Below, in pieces: positions 1 to 11,382 of a stretch of DNA of 64,000 bases. Within the stretch, counting starts at the first letter, position 1, and the number at the start of each line of letters is the position of its first letter. Source of the DNA: Perkinsus olseni (taxonomy: Eukaryota; Perkinsozoa; Perkinsida); the NCBI GenBank assembly GCA_013115125.1, contig JABANN010000085.1, positions 1 to 64,000 of the forward strand, given 5' to 3'. The notes under the pieces are model-generated. The model saw only the letters and a program-made list of their open reading frames with translations. It did no database searches and was not told where the DNA came from. The position numbers and the translations under genes were made by a program.

Positions 1-300
1 CCCGTTTGTTTGAGATATATTCATTGTGCTCTGAACCAGATTTGGTCTGGTAAGTGGTCTGAATGTTATGATTATCAGTTTAAGATCGGTAAAGCCGGGT
101 CCCCTTTTTGTCCCACTTGTTTACGTTTGGGTGTCGAAGTTGTTGATGATGTAGATCATAGACTCTTTAGGTGTCCCAGATTTAGAGAGGTCAGATTACG
201 ATGTTTTGGCCTTTCTTCTCTGGAACCGGACAGATGCGATTACGTTGGTAGAAATACCGTTAAAGTCGCGCGGTTCGTTGCTTTGGCGAGAGATGTATGA
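1..300 (+). mobile_element. 3' end of a non-LTR retrotransposon ORF (zinc-binding tail of reverse transcriptase)
   Basis: The reading frame enters from the left edge of the window and stops at 298-300. The last ~95 residues carry CPTC followed by DDVDHRLFRCPRF, the C-x2-C ... H-x4-C arrangement of the zinc-binding domain that follows the reverse transcriptase in many LINE-type elements. The RT and endonuclease parts would lie outside the window. No poly(A) or simple 3' tail is obvious after the stop before the msh6 3' end begins at 431. Identification rests on the motif spacing only; a host RT-derived gene is possible but less likely. Confidence 0.6.
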
Positions 301-430
301 TTATCATACTATACATCTTTCCCTTCTCCATTCGGATGAATGGTCTTGGACCGTAAAAAAAACACACAGTATGAATACACAATGCTTACTAATATCGTTT
401 CAACACAATATGCCAAGACGCATTCAGAAA

Positions 431-3400
431 TCAATGGGCTGCAACGTGCTTGACAGAGTCATAGAAGTTGCCAAGGGCCTCGTCATCAGATGGGCCGGCC
501 GATGACTTCACAGCAGAGTGGAAAACTGCTGACATCTGCCTGGCTTCTTCTACTATAACCTGACGACAGCGCTAGCTCTAGACGGGCAGCCACAACGGTC
601 GTAGCAACCCCAACGCATCATCGTACAGCATCGTCGTCGAACATAGAAGGATGCGTCCCCGAAATTCCCGGCCTAAACTGACCTCAGGCAGTCCAGCGAT
701 CTTCGCTACGTGCATAGCATGGCTCTGTGGGCAACGACCCTCAGTGAACTTGTAGAGGAAGGTCACTTCGCGGGTGGTTGGGTTCACGAGGCATGCTTGG
801 TGGTATCTGCCGAGACCAGAGCAAGGTCGGACGCTGACTGTTGATGCATCACGAGAATAATGTGGACAGCAGAAGGTCCTCACAGTCCAGTATTGAGGAG
901 TGTTTCATCCTCGGCTAATTGATGGTAGTGAGTGGCGAATAGTGTACGGCAGCCAATGTGCTCCGAGATCCTCTTCAGCACGGCGTGAGCGATGGCAGCA
1001 CCGTCGAAGGTAGACGTTCCACGTCCTGAGAAATAGTATTATCTTAACGGGGACAAGGCGGTCGGTCGTCTCAATGGCCGAGAAAAGGTAAATACGAGCT
1101 GGAAAAATCTAATATTGGCCATCACCACAACGATAATTTCCGAAGTGACAGCCTGGGTCGATTCGAGTTTCACAAACGACAGGATGACGCTACCAAGCTC
1201 ATCGATGACCGCCAAGGAATCCTTCGTGGCGTGCTGGAGGACGGCTCCGGTCTCCTCAAGCTCGATGAGAAAGGTGCTCTTATTCTCAAGGATCGAGTCT
1301 CTGGCCCCGATTCTTGTGAAGATGCGATCCACTGGTGTCAAACGGAACCTAAAACTGAGACTGCCACACGATCAAAGAGGAAAATCCTCAAAGCGCATTG
1401 ATCCTCTCTCCGCCGAGGTGCGGTTCCGAGGGACGCTTGCACCGAGGGGCAGCCCCGTCCCTACGATGACGCCGGCACCCGACACCCCAGCTGCGCAATG
1501 ATGACAGCCGTAGCACTCAGACGGAGGACGGTACCTGCCAGCTGATTCACAAAGGCAAGTTCATATATCTATTATATACTCATTATCCGGTACGGGCAAC
1601 CTATAAGAAGCGAAACAAGCCAGCGACTTCACTTAGACATTTTTCTTTGTGTTTGAAGCCCAAACACCTCGGCTTCTCATCAGTGTAATGTAGGTCAAGA
1701 TTGAGTTGAGTAGCATTCAGCGTTCTCATCAGGCTCACTTTTGCCGCCCATATTAGGACCGGTGACCAGCAGCGTGGTCGGACTTGCATGAACGCCCATC
1801 TCCACGGTATTAGCCACGAACTCTCTCCCTGAACGCGCTAAGACAGCCTCCTGGACCTACACCGAACCAGGGCGTCACGTATCGGGCCTGCTAGTCAATG
1901 CCGTACCGGATGGCGCCCGTCTTGCAGGTCTAGGATGGGAACAGGGAAGTCCGCTGAGTCGAGGATCTCCGGTCGGCACATGGGCCCACTTCCGGGCCGA
2001 GAAGCCTCCGAAAGCGAGAGCAGACAGTCGAGTGTAGCCAGCCTCTGAACCTAACATCGATCAGCTTCGCCATGATCGACTAACATCAAAATTTCGCCGG
2101 CGAGGGGAAGACGAGACGAGTGCCACCTACCATATCCTGCAGCCGGACGGTGTGCTTGTGGAAGTCCTTGAATAGCTGTGCCATGAAGGGATAGAGGCAG
2201 TCCTTCATCTGCTCCTCAGTCTTCTCCAACTCATCTGTCATTTCGCGTATCTAGCAACGCCCACCTTCTCCAACCCACCACGCAGTGCATGCCCACTTCC
2301 TGCGACAGAAGCCTGACGAAGCCCTTCCTCGTACTGGAGACCTCAAGACCATGCTCTTCCAAGTTTCGCGGCGCACAACGCTCAGGAACTTCGATTTCGT
2401 ACCTGACCGTCAGCTGCGTGTATCCGACCGTCCAGGCTTATGACCGGTCTACCTGTACTTAACGCTGACGAACTTAGCCTCTTGCATTTTGCACCCTTTA
2501 AGATGCTCATTGCAGATTTTCTTCAGTTCCTCTTGTAGATCGGATTTGATACTCGCTATCTTCGACCTGGCTTCGTCGTAGGCTGGATAGCACCCTGAAG
2601 ATGGAACCCGTCGACTGTACAGATTCCAAAATTTCCTGCGAAAATTGAAAATTTGTATGAGACTATCAGTTTGCGTGATGCACATATTTTCCCTCCGAAT
2701 TCGAATCTTCTGCTACTTCACCCTTGCAAGTCCAATCAACCCAGTAAATCCCCTTCTGGAGCGTAAAACAAAGTAGGCTGCGTCCGCAAGGGCGCACCGC
2801 TAGGGCTTACCCGGAGAAGGAGAGTATCCTGTAACTTCACTGCCCTGTACTCTGCTGCCCAGCTCATCCAGGATACCATCGACATGGCCAAGCTCCCCCA
2901 CTGGAACGAGCTCATCGAGCAATGCCGGCAGTTTGTCGCCGCCATCACGAACCTTTCCAGAGTCAAAAACAGCACTACGCTGTCAGCACATAAAACTACC
3001 ATCCTTCGCGCAGACTGGGCCTACCTTAGCAAGGCAATCGTCGGCCTCCTTCAGGGCGGCCAACAGCTCCATGAACTGTGCTATACGCGAGGACTCCACC
3101 TACCACGCAAGCAGTGGAAGAGTTTCAAGCTTAGCAACGGAGTACTTCACCGTAAAGAACGGCCTTCCTTTCCATCTGCAGACCGAGGGCGAACACTCTA
3201 TTCTGTCTTCTCTCGATGTCCGGCAGTTTGCCCATCTTCGAGCGGAGTTCGCTGAAGCCGAGACGCTGCGATGGGCCGACTCAGAGAGGCGATGAGAAGC
3301 ATGGATGCGCTCTATCTTTCATGTTCAACATCAAAAGAGGAAAGTATCATGATGTTGACTATTACGACAGTATTTGATATACGGCTGAATCCAACTTCAA

Positions 3401-6400
3401 CGCTTGCACCAAAGAGTTGGCGAGAGTATAAGAAGAGGAAACGACTAATACAAGTATGGAAAGAGTTATGATAAGAATAGCAACCTACGATGAAACTAAT
3501 ATAAAACAGCTCAATAATACAGTCACGAAACAGAGGCCACTATGCCATGTGGCAGCAGCGATACTCAAACGGAAATGAAAATGTGCAACATGCGAGGCTG
3601 AGGCAACAAAAAAACCACCATTACTCCCAGAAGAAGAGGTCATATCTACGTCGAGATCCTGCGGTGGATAGCCGAATGTTCGAAGTCCCAGCTTACGAGA
3701 CTAGTTCCCCTCTCTCCAGGAGCCAGTCCACAACATCAAGTCTTCTATCGATGTCCACCTTCCTTCTCATCGGACAACACACCCATTGCCGCAGCATTCG
3801 CTTGCCGAAGGGAGTGACCGTGTGGTCTAGGTGCTCCAGCAAGGAGCCTTCCAACTTACCATCGGTATCTACAGAAGAGAAGATACCCCAAGCCTCCGTC
3901 AGAGGCGCGGATAGCAACTCACTCCGAAGGACTTCCAGCTGCTCCAAAGCATTGGCGTCGAGTATCAAACCAGCACTGCTCGCATCGGATGTACTCAGCC
4001 TCTCCCAAGTAGCGAAGGACGTCACCTAAATACGGTGGCACAAGAGGACAGTAGAGCCGAACGCATCATCACCGAGCGTGACCCCTAAGAACCCCACGGG
4101 CAAGGACGCTCTCCTTTTCTCACCGCTTCGTAAAGCATCGCCTGGCGCAGATACGCCAGGACGGCACCGCACGCTCTTTGAACAGGCAGCGGTTCATCCT
4201 CCTGAAAAGAAGATACGCATCACGAAGCAGCACATCTCTCTCACATTGCCGTGCTTCGAGCTAAGACCCGTGTCGGGGTCCCAGTGCTGCCACTGCGTGA
4301 CAGTTGGTGGAACCGCAAGATTCTGCACGAGGCGATGCACCGCTGTTGGTATGGATTCTAAGGACGGACCACTGGAGACCACAAAAACTTTCCGGAACAA
4401 AAACCCATGTAAAAGAGCATGAGAAGATGCATTAAAAGGCCCGATCTCCCCTTAAACGACAGTTTCGTCGTGTGACCTAGTCAACTTCTGCCTCAGTGAA
4501 CACAGCCTGTATAACAGGCGATCAACCCCACCCTCTACCGAATTTTCGCTATGCTGAGAGTCCTAGCCTAAGACGACCGTTCTACAGGACCTGAAGAATC
4601 TTCACGGGACTGGGCCAGGAGCCGGACGGGCCCTCCAGGAACAACCTCACGTGAAGATGCATTGAGAGACTCACTCTCCCTCTAAACGATGATGTCGTCC
4701 CCATAAGTAGGCAATTTCGCTCTCAACAGACCAACGATCACCCTCTCCCTCTACTCAGCTTTCGGTATACTAAGACCACCGCCCTACAGGGCCTCGGGGT
4801 CTTCAGGCGCCGCAGACAACCTACTCTTATCGGCCAGCAGCTCTCTCGGTTGAAGTGTTATCAAAATCGTCCGCAGGAGCTGACGGTCAGGCTTGTCTTC
4901 GAACCAGCCATACTTGAAAGTGGAGGTTGTACAGTCAACCACACAGCAGCCGAACGACAGACGCTCACCCAAGGAGCCTGGCAGGAGAAAGAAGGCTCAA
5001 CCATCTCGAGAGGGTGCTCGACGACGTACCAGGATGGGCGGAAGCATCACCGAACCACAGAGCCATGAGGTATTTGGGCTGAGCTGGGGACGGCGACTTC
5101 TTCAGCATCACCTCATGCGTCAACGTCCCCGCGGAGTGGGCCTGGACAAGCAATCGCAGTGCGAATGGTTCCACACGACAGAGACCATCCTTAAGTGAGC
5201 AGGACTCATCATACGACGACGAGGCCATCCCAGGATGCATCTACTGATCGGTGCCGATGGGAGATGGTTGGACGAGCAACACTTGTCGATGAGTCAACTT
5301 CCTTTAACGATCTCTCCAGCGATTGGCTAGTATGATAGAGTGATGCTAGAAACGCAACGACCGCCATCCAGCAGCCCACCTGGCAAGCCTCTCTCTTCAC
5401 CACGGCATCGCTCTTCCTTCCCTGTCCTTTATTCATCTCCCCCACCCTCTCAACCTGCTCGACCACCACCGTACGGTATCCCGCATTAACGAGTATGCTG
5501 CTGTACTCATACAACGACACCTGCGACAAATACTACTCCTACGGACCACTCGAGAATTGGTGGAAATGTGGTATCTTGAAGAGGCGGCATTCGCTCGATC
5601 TATGGGAGGATCCACCGCGGACTCTCGGAACGGTCTCGCTATCTTTCTTGTCGTGTGACCGCCCATCACAGAGAACCAAATCACACGAACGCTCACCTCC
5701 GGGAAGCCAACATGTGGTTTCTTATTGTTCCCCATCCACCGCAAGTTGCAGGCGGCTTGAGCGAAGACCGCGTCGTAGTAGAAGATCTCGTAGAACTTGC
5801 CCACTTTGAACAAGGTAATCTCGTCAAAGTGCTTCGCCTTCACCTCCCAGTACTGCAACAGCATCGGCGTGCAGTGGCCCTCCTCCTTCTTTCGGCTCGC
5901 CGAGTCTACAACGAGTAAAACCTTCCAGCGCCCGAGCTCAGCAGCTAACGACTACTGTACGTGCGAGTTCGATATGAAAATGGCAATTCTCTTCAGGACC
6001 ATGCTTCATGAAGAATGACATCTCCAACGCATTTACAGTATGGTTCATCACGGAACTCTCTTGCACGAGAAGGATGTCATTTGGCGATTACAGTGGAGCG
6101 GTCTGACCTCTGAGATCAGGCACTCTCATGGTGGACTGATCGTAGTCTGGGTGGTCTGGTCGACGGCCCTTAGCGTCGGCAAGCTTGTCCGGATGCATCC
6201 AGCTCGGGTACGAGTACCTCAGAAAAGAAGATAATTTTTCGCACTTCGTCATCAATGATTCGATCGGGAGCGTGGCGTACGTGTCCCTAGTCTCGTAGTA
6301 AGCCCGAAGACATGCTGCAGCATAAGGGGGCCAACCTGACGGCGGAGCGGTGGACACTCGAAGGAGCATATCATTGTGCATCTCACCTCTAGCCTTGGCC

Positions 6401-7258
6401 TCGATCTCCTCCCTAGTGACCTCATAATCATCACCACTCGGGCTCTCCAAAGGTCTCCTCAATGCCAGGGTAACCGTATTCTCCGGTCGGGGCCTCAGTA
6501 CTGAGTATGGGAGTCATCACCGATTACTCATAAACCAATCGACGACCGGACGACCTCTCGATGCGGTAGCATCCCGTCGCGTCCTACCATCGGGCACTGC
6601 CGGGGAGGCCTCCGTGTCATATGTCAGCTCATGATACGACTCGACATCCAATGCCGACGCTGAATTAGCGCTCTCATAGTGAGCTCCTCGCGGCCGCTTG
6701 ACAGGCACCACCTGAGCATCAGGATCGCCCTCAATCGCGTCAAAACGGGCGCATACTATCGCGTCTCCCGATTCATGATCGTCAGAATCATCATCGCTGT
6801 TGTCATCAACGTATGTGAGTCTACGTTTTCTTCTCCCAACTGGCTGACTCTTCGCCTGTACTTGAGTCAACTCTTCGCTCACTAGAGAAGACCGCCTAAC
6901 CGGCGCAGTACTTGTCGTCGCCGAGGAGATGCTGAAGACAACGCTAGCGCTGTTCACGGCAGCCCGTCGGTTCCTCAACTCGCCCGCTCCTTCCAGGCAG
7001 GCTCCTTCTCAAACCGAAAAATTAGGCCCAGAGCGGTCACATCACCACCCAGAGGATGGACAGTGATGATAAGAGACCGATCCCAGCTCACCTCTCGACG
7101 GTTGCCGGCAAAGCGACCATCTCCACGTCTGTCGCATTACAGTGCAACGACGACGATGGTTTGTCCTCTTCCTTCTTTGGTAAGACTTTGAAGAAGGACA
7201 GTAACGAGCTCTGACGTTTGCCGCCGTCTGAGGCCGCACTGGAGCGGCGATTACTCAT
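431..7258 (-). CDS. msh6: DNA mismatch repair protein MSH6 (intron-rich, apparently complete)
   Basis: MutS homologue that pairs with MSH2 to recognise mismatches and small loops. The start ATG is at 7256-7258, and residues 16-23 read QSSLLSFF, a PCNA-interacting box (QxxLxxFF) as in other MSH6 N-termini. An acidic low-complexity segment follows (6980-6517). The lead-in with [10 protein letters not shown] is at about 6200-6090. MutS domain I is at about 5860-5700 with [10 protein letters not shown] and PHVGFPE. The lever has [16 protein letters not shown] at 4025-3693, the clamp ends in VSVKYR then YEIEVPE near 2450-2400, and GPMCRPEIL precedes RHP near 1950. The ATPase domain shows Walker A GPNMGGKS near 1745, [10 protein letters not shown] near 1330, Walker B DEL near 1185, then GRGTSTFDG and ATHYH at 1015-930. 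HQACLV...FLYKF is at 820-750. The last exon (about 431-552) ends in TGA at 431-433. Exons are joined by more than ten short GT-AG introns; I saw no break in a key motif. No PWWP or Tudor domain is visible. Confidence 0.9.
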
Positions 7259-7462
7259 AGAAATCCGAAGACCGCTACTATGGAAGCAACGTATTGACTC
7301 GAGTACTGCAACACAACCATGACGCTGCCACGCACAAGCACACAATTATAGTGTGATACAATAGCGAGCACTCCTGATGAGGTGGAATGGCTTCCACTAT
7401 GAAAGGGAGTCATGAAAGGTTACTCGGCGGACATGCTCACAGGAACATCGCGAAATGTCCGG
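7231..7462 (-). repeat. msh6-gpd2 junction, copy 1 (attached to intact msh6)
   Basis: Runs from the msh6 start region across about 160 bp of intergenic DNA into a stub of the gpd2 3' end. The stub (7420 to about 7462) retains the gpd2 stop codon and the codons for the C-terminal VPVSMSAE before homology to gpd2 is lost at 'ccttgg'. Highly similar copies occur at 11266-11475, 18180-18410 and 24400-24600. The last of these is the one continuous with the complete gpd2 gene. The shared intergenic part must hold the msh6 promoter and the gpd2 3' processing signals. Confidence 0.8.
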
Positions 7463-7572
7463 CGCCTTGGTTTTTGCACACGAGGCGCGTTCCTTCTTAA
7501 TAGATTTCGAGATTTCTTGGTGAAGACTCGATTTTTCCGGTAAAATTCACACTCACATTCACAAGTATCTTA

Positions 7573-7594
7573 CATTCACAGTGAATGATTCACT
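7573..7594. repeat. palindromic scar, target cattcact (exact)
   Basis: Target bases 1-7, then the reverse complement of the 8-mer, then bases 2-8. The last 15 nt occur again at 7961-7975, bracketing a 373-bp insert. The related locus near 18515-18535 has an uninterrupted 'cattcac' at this place. Confidence 0.85.
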
Positions 7595-7960
7595 GCACCC
7601 TGCCCACGGGTGTCAAATCTGTACGAAATAGTGGGAAAAACTCCGGCGGGTAGGTTTTCGTATAGGGGTATGCAACAGAATACGGAGATTCAGAATATAT
7701 ATTGGTTGCTGTCTGGATCGTTCCGTACGCGGAGAAACGGCGAAACGTATTTTCGTGCATTTCCTGCAATGTATATACTCTATGCGCGCAGCTAGTGGTA
7801 CCTGCAGAAGACCTTCCCGCCCTTTGCCGATCGCCCTACCAAGAGCTCACATGCGCATGAACCTAGTGCGCATGTAAATGCTTGAAAAACTACCCATTCC
7901 TCGCTTGTTACGCTAGCAGGCCTGTCGGCTGGCACGGCATGCCGTGCCGTGCCACCCTGC
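7588..7960. mobile_element. 373-bp insert inside a palindromic scar, possibly hAT-derived
   Basis: Absent from the paralogous leader at 18.5 kb. It is bracketed on the left by agtgaatg+attcact and on the right by a second agtgaatg+attcact (7961-7975). The right end, read inward on the minus strand, begins CAGGGTGGCACGGCACGGC, the style of many hAT terminal repeats; the left end has CACCCTGC in direct, not inverted, orientation. No transposase frame is present. It could be a non-autonomous element inserted in an older scar, or filler captured while hairpin ends were being joined. Confidence 0.4.
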
Positions 7961-8142
7961 AGTGAATGATTCACTAGTAATTTACATGTTACCGAACTCG
8001 GAAGAGCTTTTCCGGGAGAAGAAAGACTCCGAAAAGTTCGTGAGCTCGAGAATCGAAAGACTTGGAGAGCACTTCAATCGAAAACCGGGTGATCGCCTCT
8101 CTCGGGTGAACCGACTAACGGATAACTTTTTCATTGCTTTTA

Positions 8143-8164
8143 GGTATGAGTCATACCGTATGAC
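8143..8164. repeat. palindromic scar, target ggtatgac (exact)
   Basis: 14-bp gain relative to the uninterrupted paralogous site near 19053, which reads ggtatgac followed by tgattagcgg. The last base overlaps the next scar. Confidence 0.85.
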
Positions 8165-8185
8165 TGATTACTAATCAGTGATTGG
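8164..8185. repeat. palindromic scar, target ctgattag (one mismatch)
   Basis: Adjacent to the scar at 8143-8164. The right arm reads tgattgg instead of tgattag. The uninterrupted site is near 19060. Two scars side by side mean two separate events within 16 bp of the original sequence. Confidence 0.75.
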
Positions 8186-8289
8186 CGGGCTTCTGCCACA
8201 ACCGAAGATGACGTAGATGGCGGGCGCCTCTACTCCCCGTGGTGACATGACGCCGCATTGTGTTCATTGCGCAACTACGCCTAAGGCCA

Positions 8290-8757
8290 ACTGGTCCAGA
8301 CCCCCCGGCTGTACACCGGAATGACAACTCTCTCCTTACTTGCTTCCGTAGCAAAGAGATTCTCTTCACGAGGGTAACGCGAAACTGGTCCCCCGGTAAG
8401 TTCGTGTACAGGTCACCTACCCGTCCTAAGGTCAAGCTGGTCTACAAGGTACGCGATGATGGGGACGTGATGATACGAGTTAAATGCGGAAGGAGTGGTA
8501 CCCGTCGCTTCCGTTTCAAGCTGTCTGAACGCCTTGGGGCGCAGCGGACCTTCAAGTACTATGATGTGGAGCAAGTTGAAAGGAGAAAATCGCGCCATAG
8601 CTGGGAAAAGCTCCCGACGGCGGTGAAGCGTGCTTGACCCGGCTTGTGCTTGACATCTCTCGTTGCCGACGATCTCAAGAAGGTGGTCTTCGACACTGAC
8701 AGAACGATCTACGTACCGTTCCGAGATGCTCGTCTTCCCCCCATCAAGGCTCGGTGA
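8290..8757 (+). pseudogene. secreted-family gene copy 1 (type B), 5'-truncated
   Basis: Matches the C-terminal half of the type-B copies at 12359 and 19288: FRSKEILFTRVTRN, PGKFVYRSPTRPKVKLVYK, RVKCGRSGTRRFRFKLSERL, then FKYYDVE. The signal peptide and N-terminal half are missing. The frame stops at 8635 (TGA) just after AVKRA, while the last 40 codons of the family continue behind it in another frame to the family stop at 8755-8757. It therefore cannot encode a normal family member. Function of the family is unknown. Confidence 0.7.
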
Positions 8758-8781
8758 TCTCTGTGCTCGAGTGGCTCGAGC

Positions 8782-8803
8782 GTGCTGTTACAGCACTGCT
8801 GTA
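8782..8803. repeat. palindromic scar, target gtgctgta (exact)
   Basis: Lies 25 bp after the stop of the truncated type-B copy. Related copies have a single stretch here with no palindrome (compare 20155-20170). Confidence 0.8.
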
Positions 8804-9370
8804 GACCACCGGATGTTCGCTAATATTTCCCCTCATCAGTATTACCGAGCATCCTGGCCGACCCTGCGCTGCCAGCTTCCGCGTGCCGTCACACATCTGT
8901 TCGTCCGACATGATCCGCTTCCTACGGCCCAGTGGGCCGGGCCCACAATGTTTCCCCATCTTCTCTATAGGCTGTCACTGCTATCTGGCCCGCCATAACA
9001 CCCAGTACCATGGATGTTGCTATTACGTAACAGGTTGTCGGATAGACCGTCATAAGAGTATCGAAGCGACGTGAGGTGTAACGAGTCCTGTGCGGGAGAC
9101 GTACATGCTTAGATGAAGCCCGCTGACCTGTAGCGTACCAGCACTGAGGGTTAGTACGGAACATGGAACCGTTGACCTTGGCAAGAACTGCTCGAGGGGC
9201 CATTCGGTGAACGAATGAAGGATATGATATCAGTCAGTATGCATCAGCTCCCCGGTGGACACCGGTTATGATGATGAGCCCGTTGGGAAGTTCCGAAGGG
9301 CGAAGGCGACATCACTGGACGGCCGGCTGCCTGAATGACGCAAGTGGCGGGCGCCGTCGCCCGCCCGTCA

Positions 9371-9440
9371 CGAGTCGCGTCACTGCCGGGGAGGTGACGC
9401 CGGAACGAGTCGCGTCACTGCCGGGGAGGTGACGCCGGAA
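9371..9440. repeat. 35-bp tandem duplication (2 copies)
   Basis: A 35-bp unit starting cgagtcgcgtcactgccggg is present twice, head to tail and without visible differences, about 165 bp upstream of the copy-2 start codon. The related upstream region of copy 7 near 20860-20940 lacks it. Confidence 0.85.
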
Positions 9441-9606
9441 CGTTTATTGCTCAACAGCTCTGAGTCTGGCTCAGTGAGTCATCCGCTCCGTGATTGTCGG
9501 CACTATATGTCGTCAGCCTCGTCCGGATAGCTTCTCGATGGCTTTGCCGCTGTTACTCTCATTATGTCAGCTCCGTTGAAGATTTTCGCTCAAACCTTTC
9601 CTTCCA

Positions 9607-10466
9607 ATGAGCAACTCCATCCCGACATGGTTGGCGGTCATTCAAGCTGTGCTCATCGTCACGACGGCTCTGGAGCCTGGCACGTACATATACGAGGCAG
9701 TAGACTGTACCATAACTTACGCAGTTGACGAGAGTTTTAATGCTAGACTTTCCCTCCAATGACGAGTCAGTATCCTCCGCTTAAGCGTTCGGTCGTCGGC
9801 CACTCGAAACCTACTACCCTTCCTCCAGTGCCCCTGGTAAGCGATGATGGCAATAAAACATATTCCTACGACTTGGAAAAGGCGGATACTCTTTACCCCA
9901 AGGACCATCTGTTCAAGATGATCAAGCTTCTTTTTAGTGCTGCCGGGTGGGTCGACATGGATGACGACACCTTTCCACCAGCTGGTACTAAGACAGAAGA
10001 CTTCACTGTTATCACTCACGTGGACCCCAACGCCATTTCCATCAAGTTCCGGGGAGAGCCGATCATCCTCATGAAGAATGGGCGAGATGCTGTGCCTGGT
10101 AAATACGTGTACAAGCCACCTACCCGTCCTAAGTTCAAGGTGGCTTATAAGATACGCCATGATGGTGGTGTGAGGATACGAGTCAAATGCGGGAAGCGTG
10201 GCACCCCTCGCTTCCATTTCCGGGTTTCCGAGCGCTTCGGGCTGGGGAACATCTCCAAGTACTACGCCGTGGAGCCCAAAATGTTAAAGGCTAGTAGCAC
10301 GCAATATGTCTGGAACGATGTATTGAAGGCAATCAGAGCGGCTTGCCCGAGTAAAGCACCCCCTATGCGGCCAGACGACCTCAAGCACGTTGTGGTTGCC
10401 AATGAGACGACGATTTTTGTGCAATTCCATGGATCTCGTCTACCTCTCACCAAAGTCTCTCTGTGA
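9607..10466 (+). pseudogene. secreted-family gene copy 2 (type A), one frame break
   Basis: ATG at 9607 opens with a signal-peptide-like stretch, MSNSIPTWLAVIQAVLIVTT, then ALEPGTYIYEAVDC. The frame stops at 9760-9762. From about 9759 a second frame carries on without a break to 10466 with LPPVPLVSDDGNKT, GKYVYKPPTRPKFKVAYK, RVKCGKRGTPRFHFRVSERF and the family end LPLTKVSL. One shift of frame near 9755 separates them. I see no palindromic scar at the break, so a simple indel or a tiny intron are both possible. If an intron were real this would be a full-length secreted protein of about 285 residues. Closest relative in the window is copy 7 at 21106. Confidence 0.65.
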
Positions 10467-10789
10467 GTAATTCATTGAATGACTGAGTTGCTCGGAAATC
10501 ATCTTCTCGAGAGACATGAGGAGCAACGTGCCGTATATCCCACGCTGTCCGTTGGATCACTACTAGCGGATGGGCGACGGATTTATTGTTCTCATCATAA
10601 CTATTGAGTTATGGTACCATAAGATACCCGTTCAAGACTTGTTTTACTCAACACGAGAAACTTTTCTATCTTCCCTCCCGTACGAACGAGGTTACTCAAT
10701 GAACCATGTTTGTCGCGTTTGGTGAATTGCTAGTAGGTCTGAGATCGCTCGGGAGCCTCCAGCATAGCCAAGACAGCCCCGCAGGTCCC

Positions 10790-11265
10790 GAGCTGGGACC
10801 GTCCAAAATGGCACATCGCTTACCCGGAGATGGAGAGTATCCTGCGACTTCACTTCCCTGTACTCTGCTACATAGCTCATCTAGAATACCATCGACATAT
10901 CTGAGCTCCTCCACTGGAGCGAGACCATCGAGCAACGCCAACAGTGGGTCGGCGCCATCACGAACCTTCCCAGGGCGCCCAAGTGCCACTTTACAGGGAG
11001 ATCGAACCGAATCCCCGCGAGTCAAAAACAGGTCAGAAAACTGCCATTCTTCGTGCTGACTAGGACCTACCTTAGCAAGGCAATCGTCGGCCTCATTCAG
11101 AGCGCTCAGTAACTCCATGAACTGCGCTATTGAGTAGCGCAGTCGAATAGCGGCTATTCGAGAGGACTCCACCTAACGCGAGAGCAGTGGAAGAGTTTCG
11201 AGGTTGTCAACGGCATACTTCACCGTAGAGAACGGCCTTCCTCTCCATCTGCAGGCCGCGGGCGA
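10790..11265 (-). pseudogene. msh6 internal fragment (lever-domain exons) duplicated in the array
   Basis: Clearly related to intact msh6 around 2800-3290. Shared landmarks read on the plus strand include 'acccggag', 'ggagagtatcctg' and 'taccatcgacat'. The order on the minus strand jumps from the msh6 5' end (junction copy 2) directly to these internal exons, so the intervening exons are missing. The segment also contains a long palindromic scar at 11125-11159. It cannot encode MSH6. Confidence 0.75.
11125..11159. repeat. palindromic scar with 5-bp filler, target cgctattc
   Basis: Order seen: cgctatt, gagtagcg (reverse complement of the target with one mismatch), filler cagtc, gaatagcg (exact reverse complement), gctattc. 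The intact msh6 paralogue near 3081-3096 has no palindrome here. This is the layout expected if both opened hairpin tails were kept and joined through short filler. Confidence 0.75.
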
Positions 11266-11266
11266 A

Positions 11267-11288
11267 CACTCGAATCGAGTAACTCGAT
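11267..11288. repeat. palindromic scar, target tactcgat (one mismatch)
   Basis: The middle 8-mer atcgagta defines the target. The left arm starts with c instead of t. The uninterrupted relatives are near 7250 and 18197 (ttactcat). Confidence 0.75.
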
Positions 11289-11360
11289 CATGGGAATCCG
11301 ACGGCCAATACTGTAAGCAGCCTATCGACTCAGCTACTGCAACACAACTACGACGCTGCC

Positions 11361-11382
11361 ACGCACATTGTGCGTCGCACAA
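11361..11382. repeat. palindromic scar, target acgcacaa (exact)
   Basis: The same msh6 promoter position reads acgcacaagcacac without insertion in copies 1 and 3 (about 7331 and 18277). Clean 14-bp gain. Confidence 0.9.

Larger units (their letters stand above)
7463..8250. repeat. array unit leader, shared with 18411-19110 and partly 11476-12200
   Basis: Non-coding DNA that follows the gpd2 stub and is repeated downstream of junction copies 2 and 3. Shared landmarks are 'ccttggtttttgcacacgag', 'gaagagcttttccgggagaa' and 'gagcacttcaatcga'. This copy is interrupted at 7588-7960 by extra DNA. It carries three palindromic scars (7573, 8143 and 8164) that are absent from the other copies. No open frame of its own is convincing. 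Confidence 0.6.
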
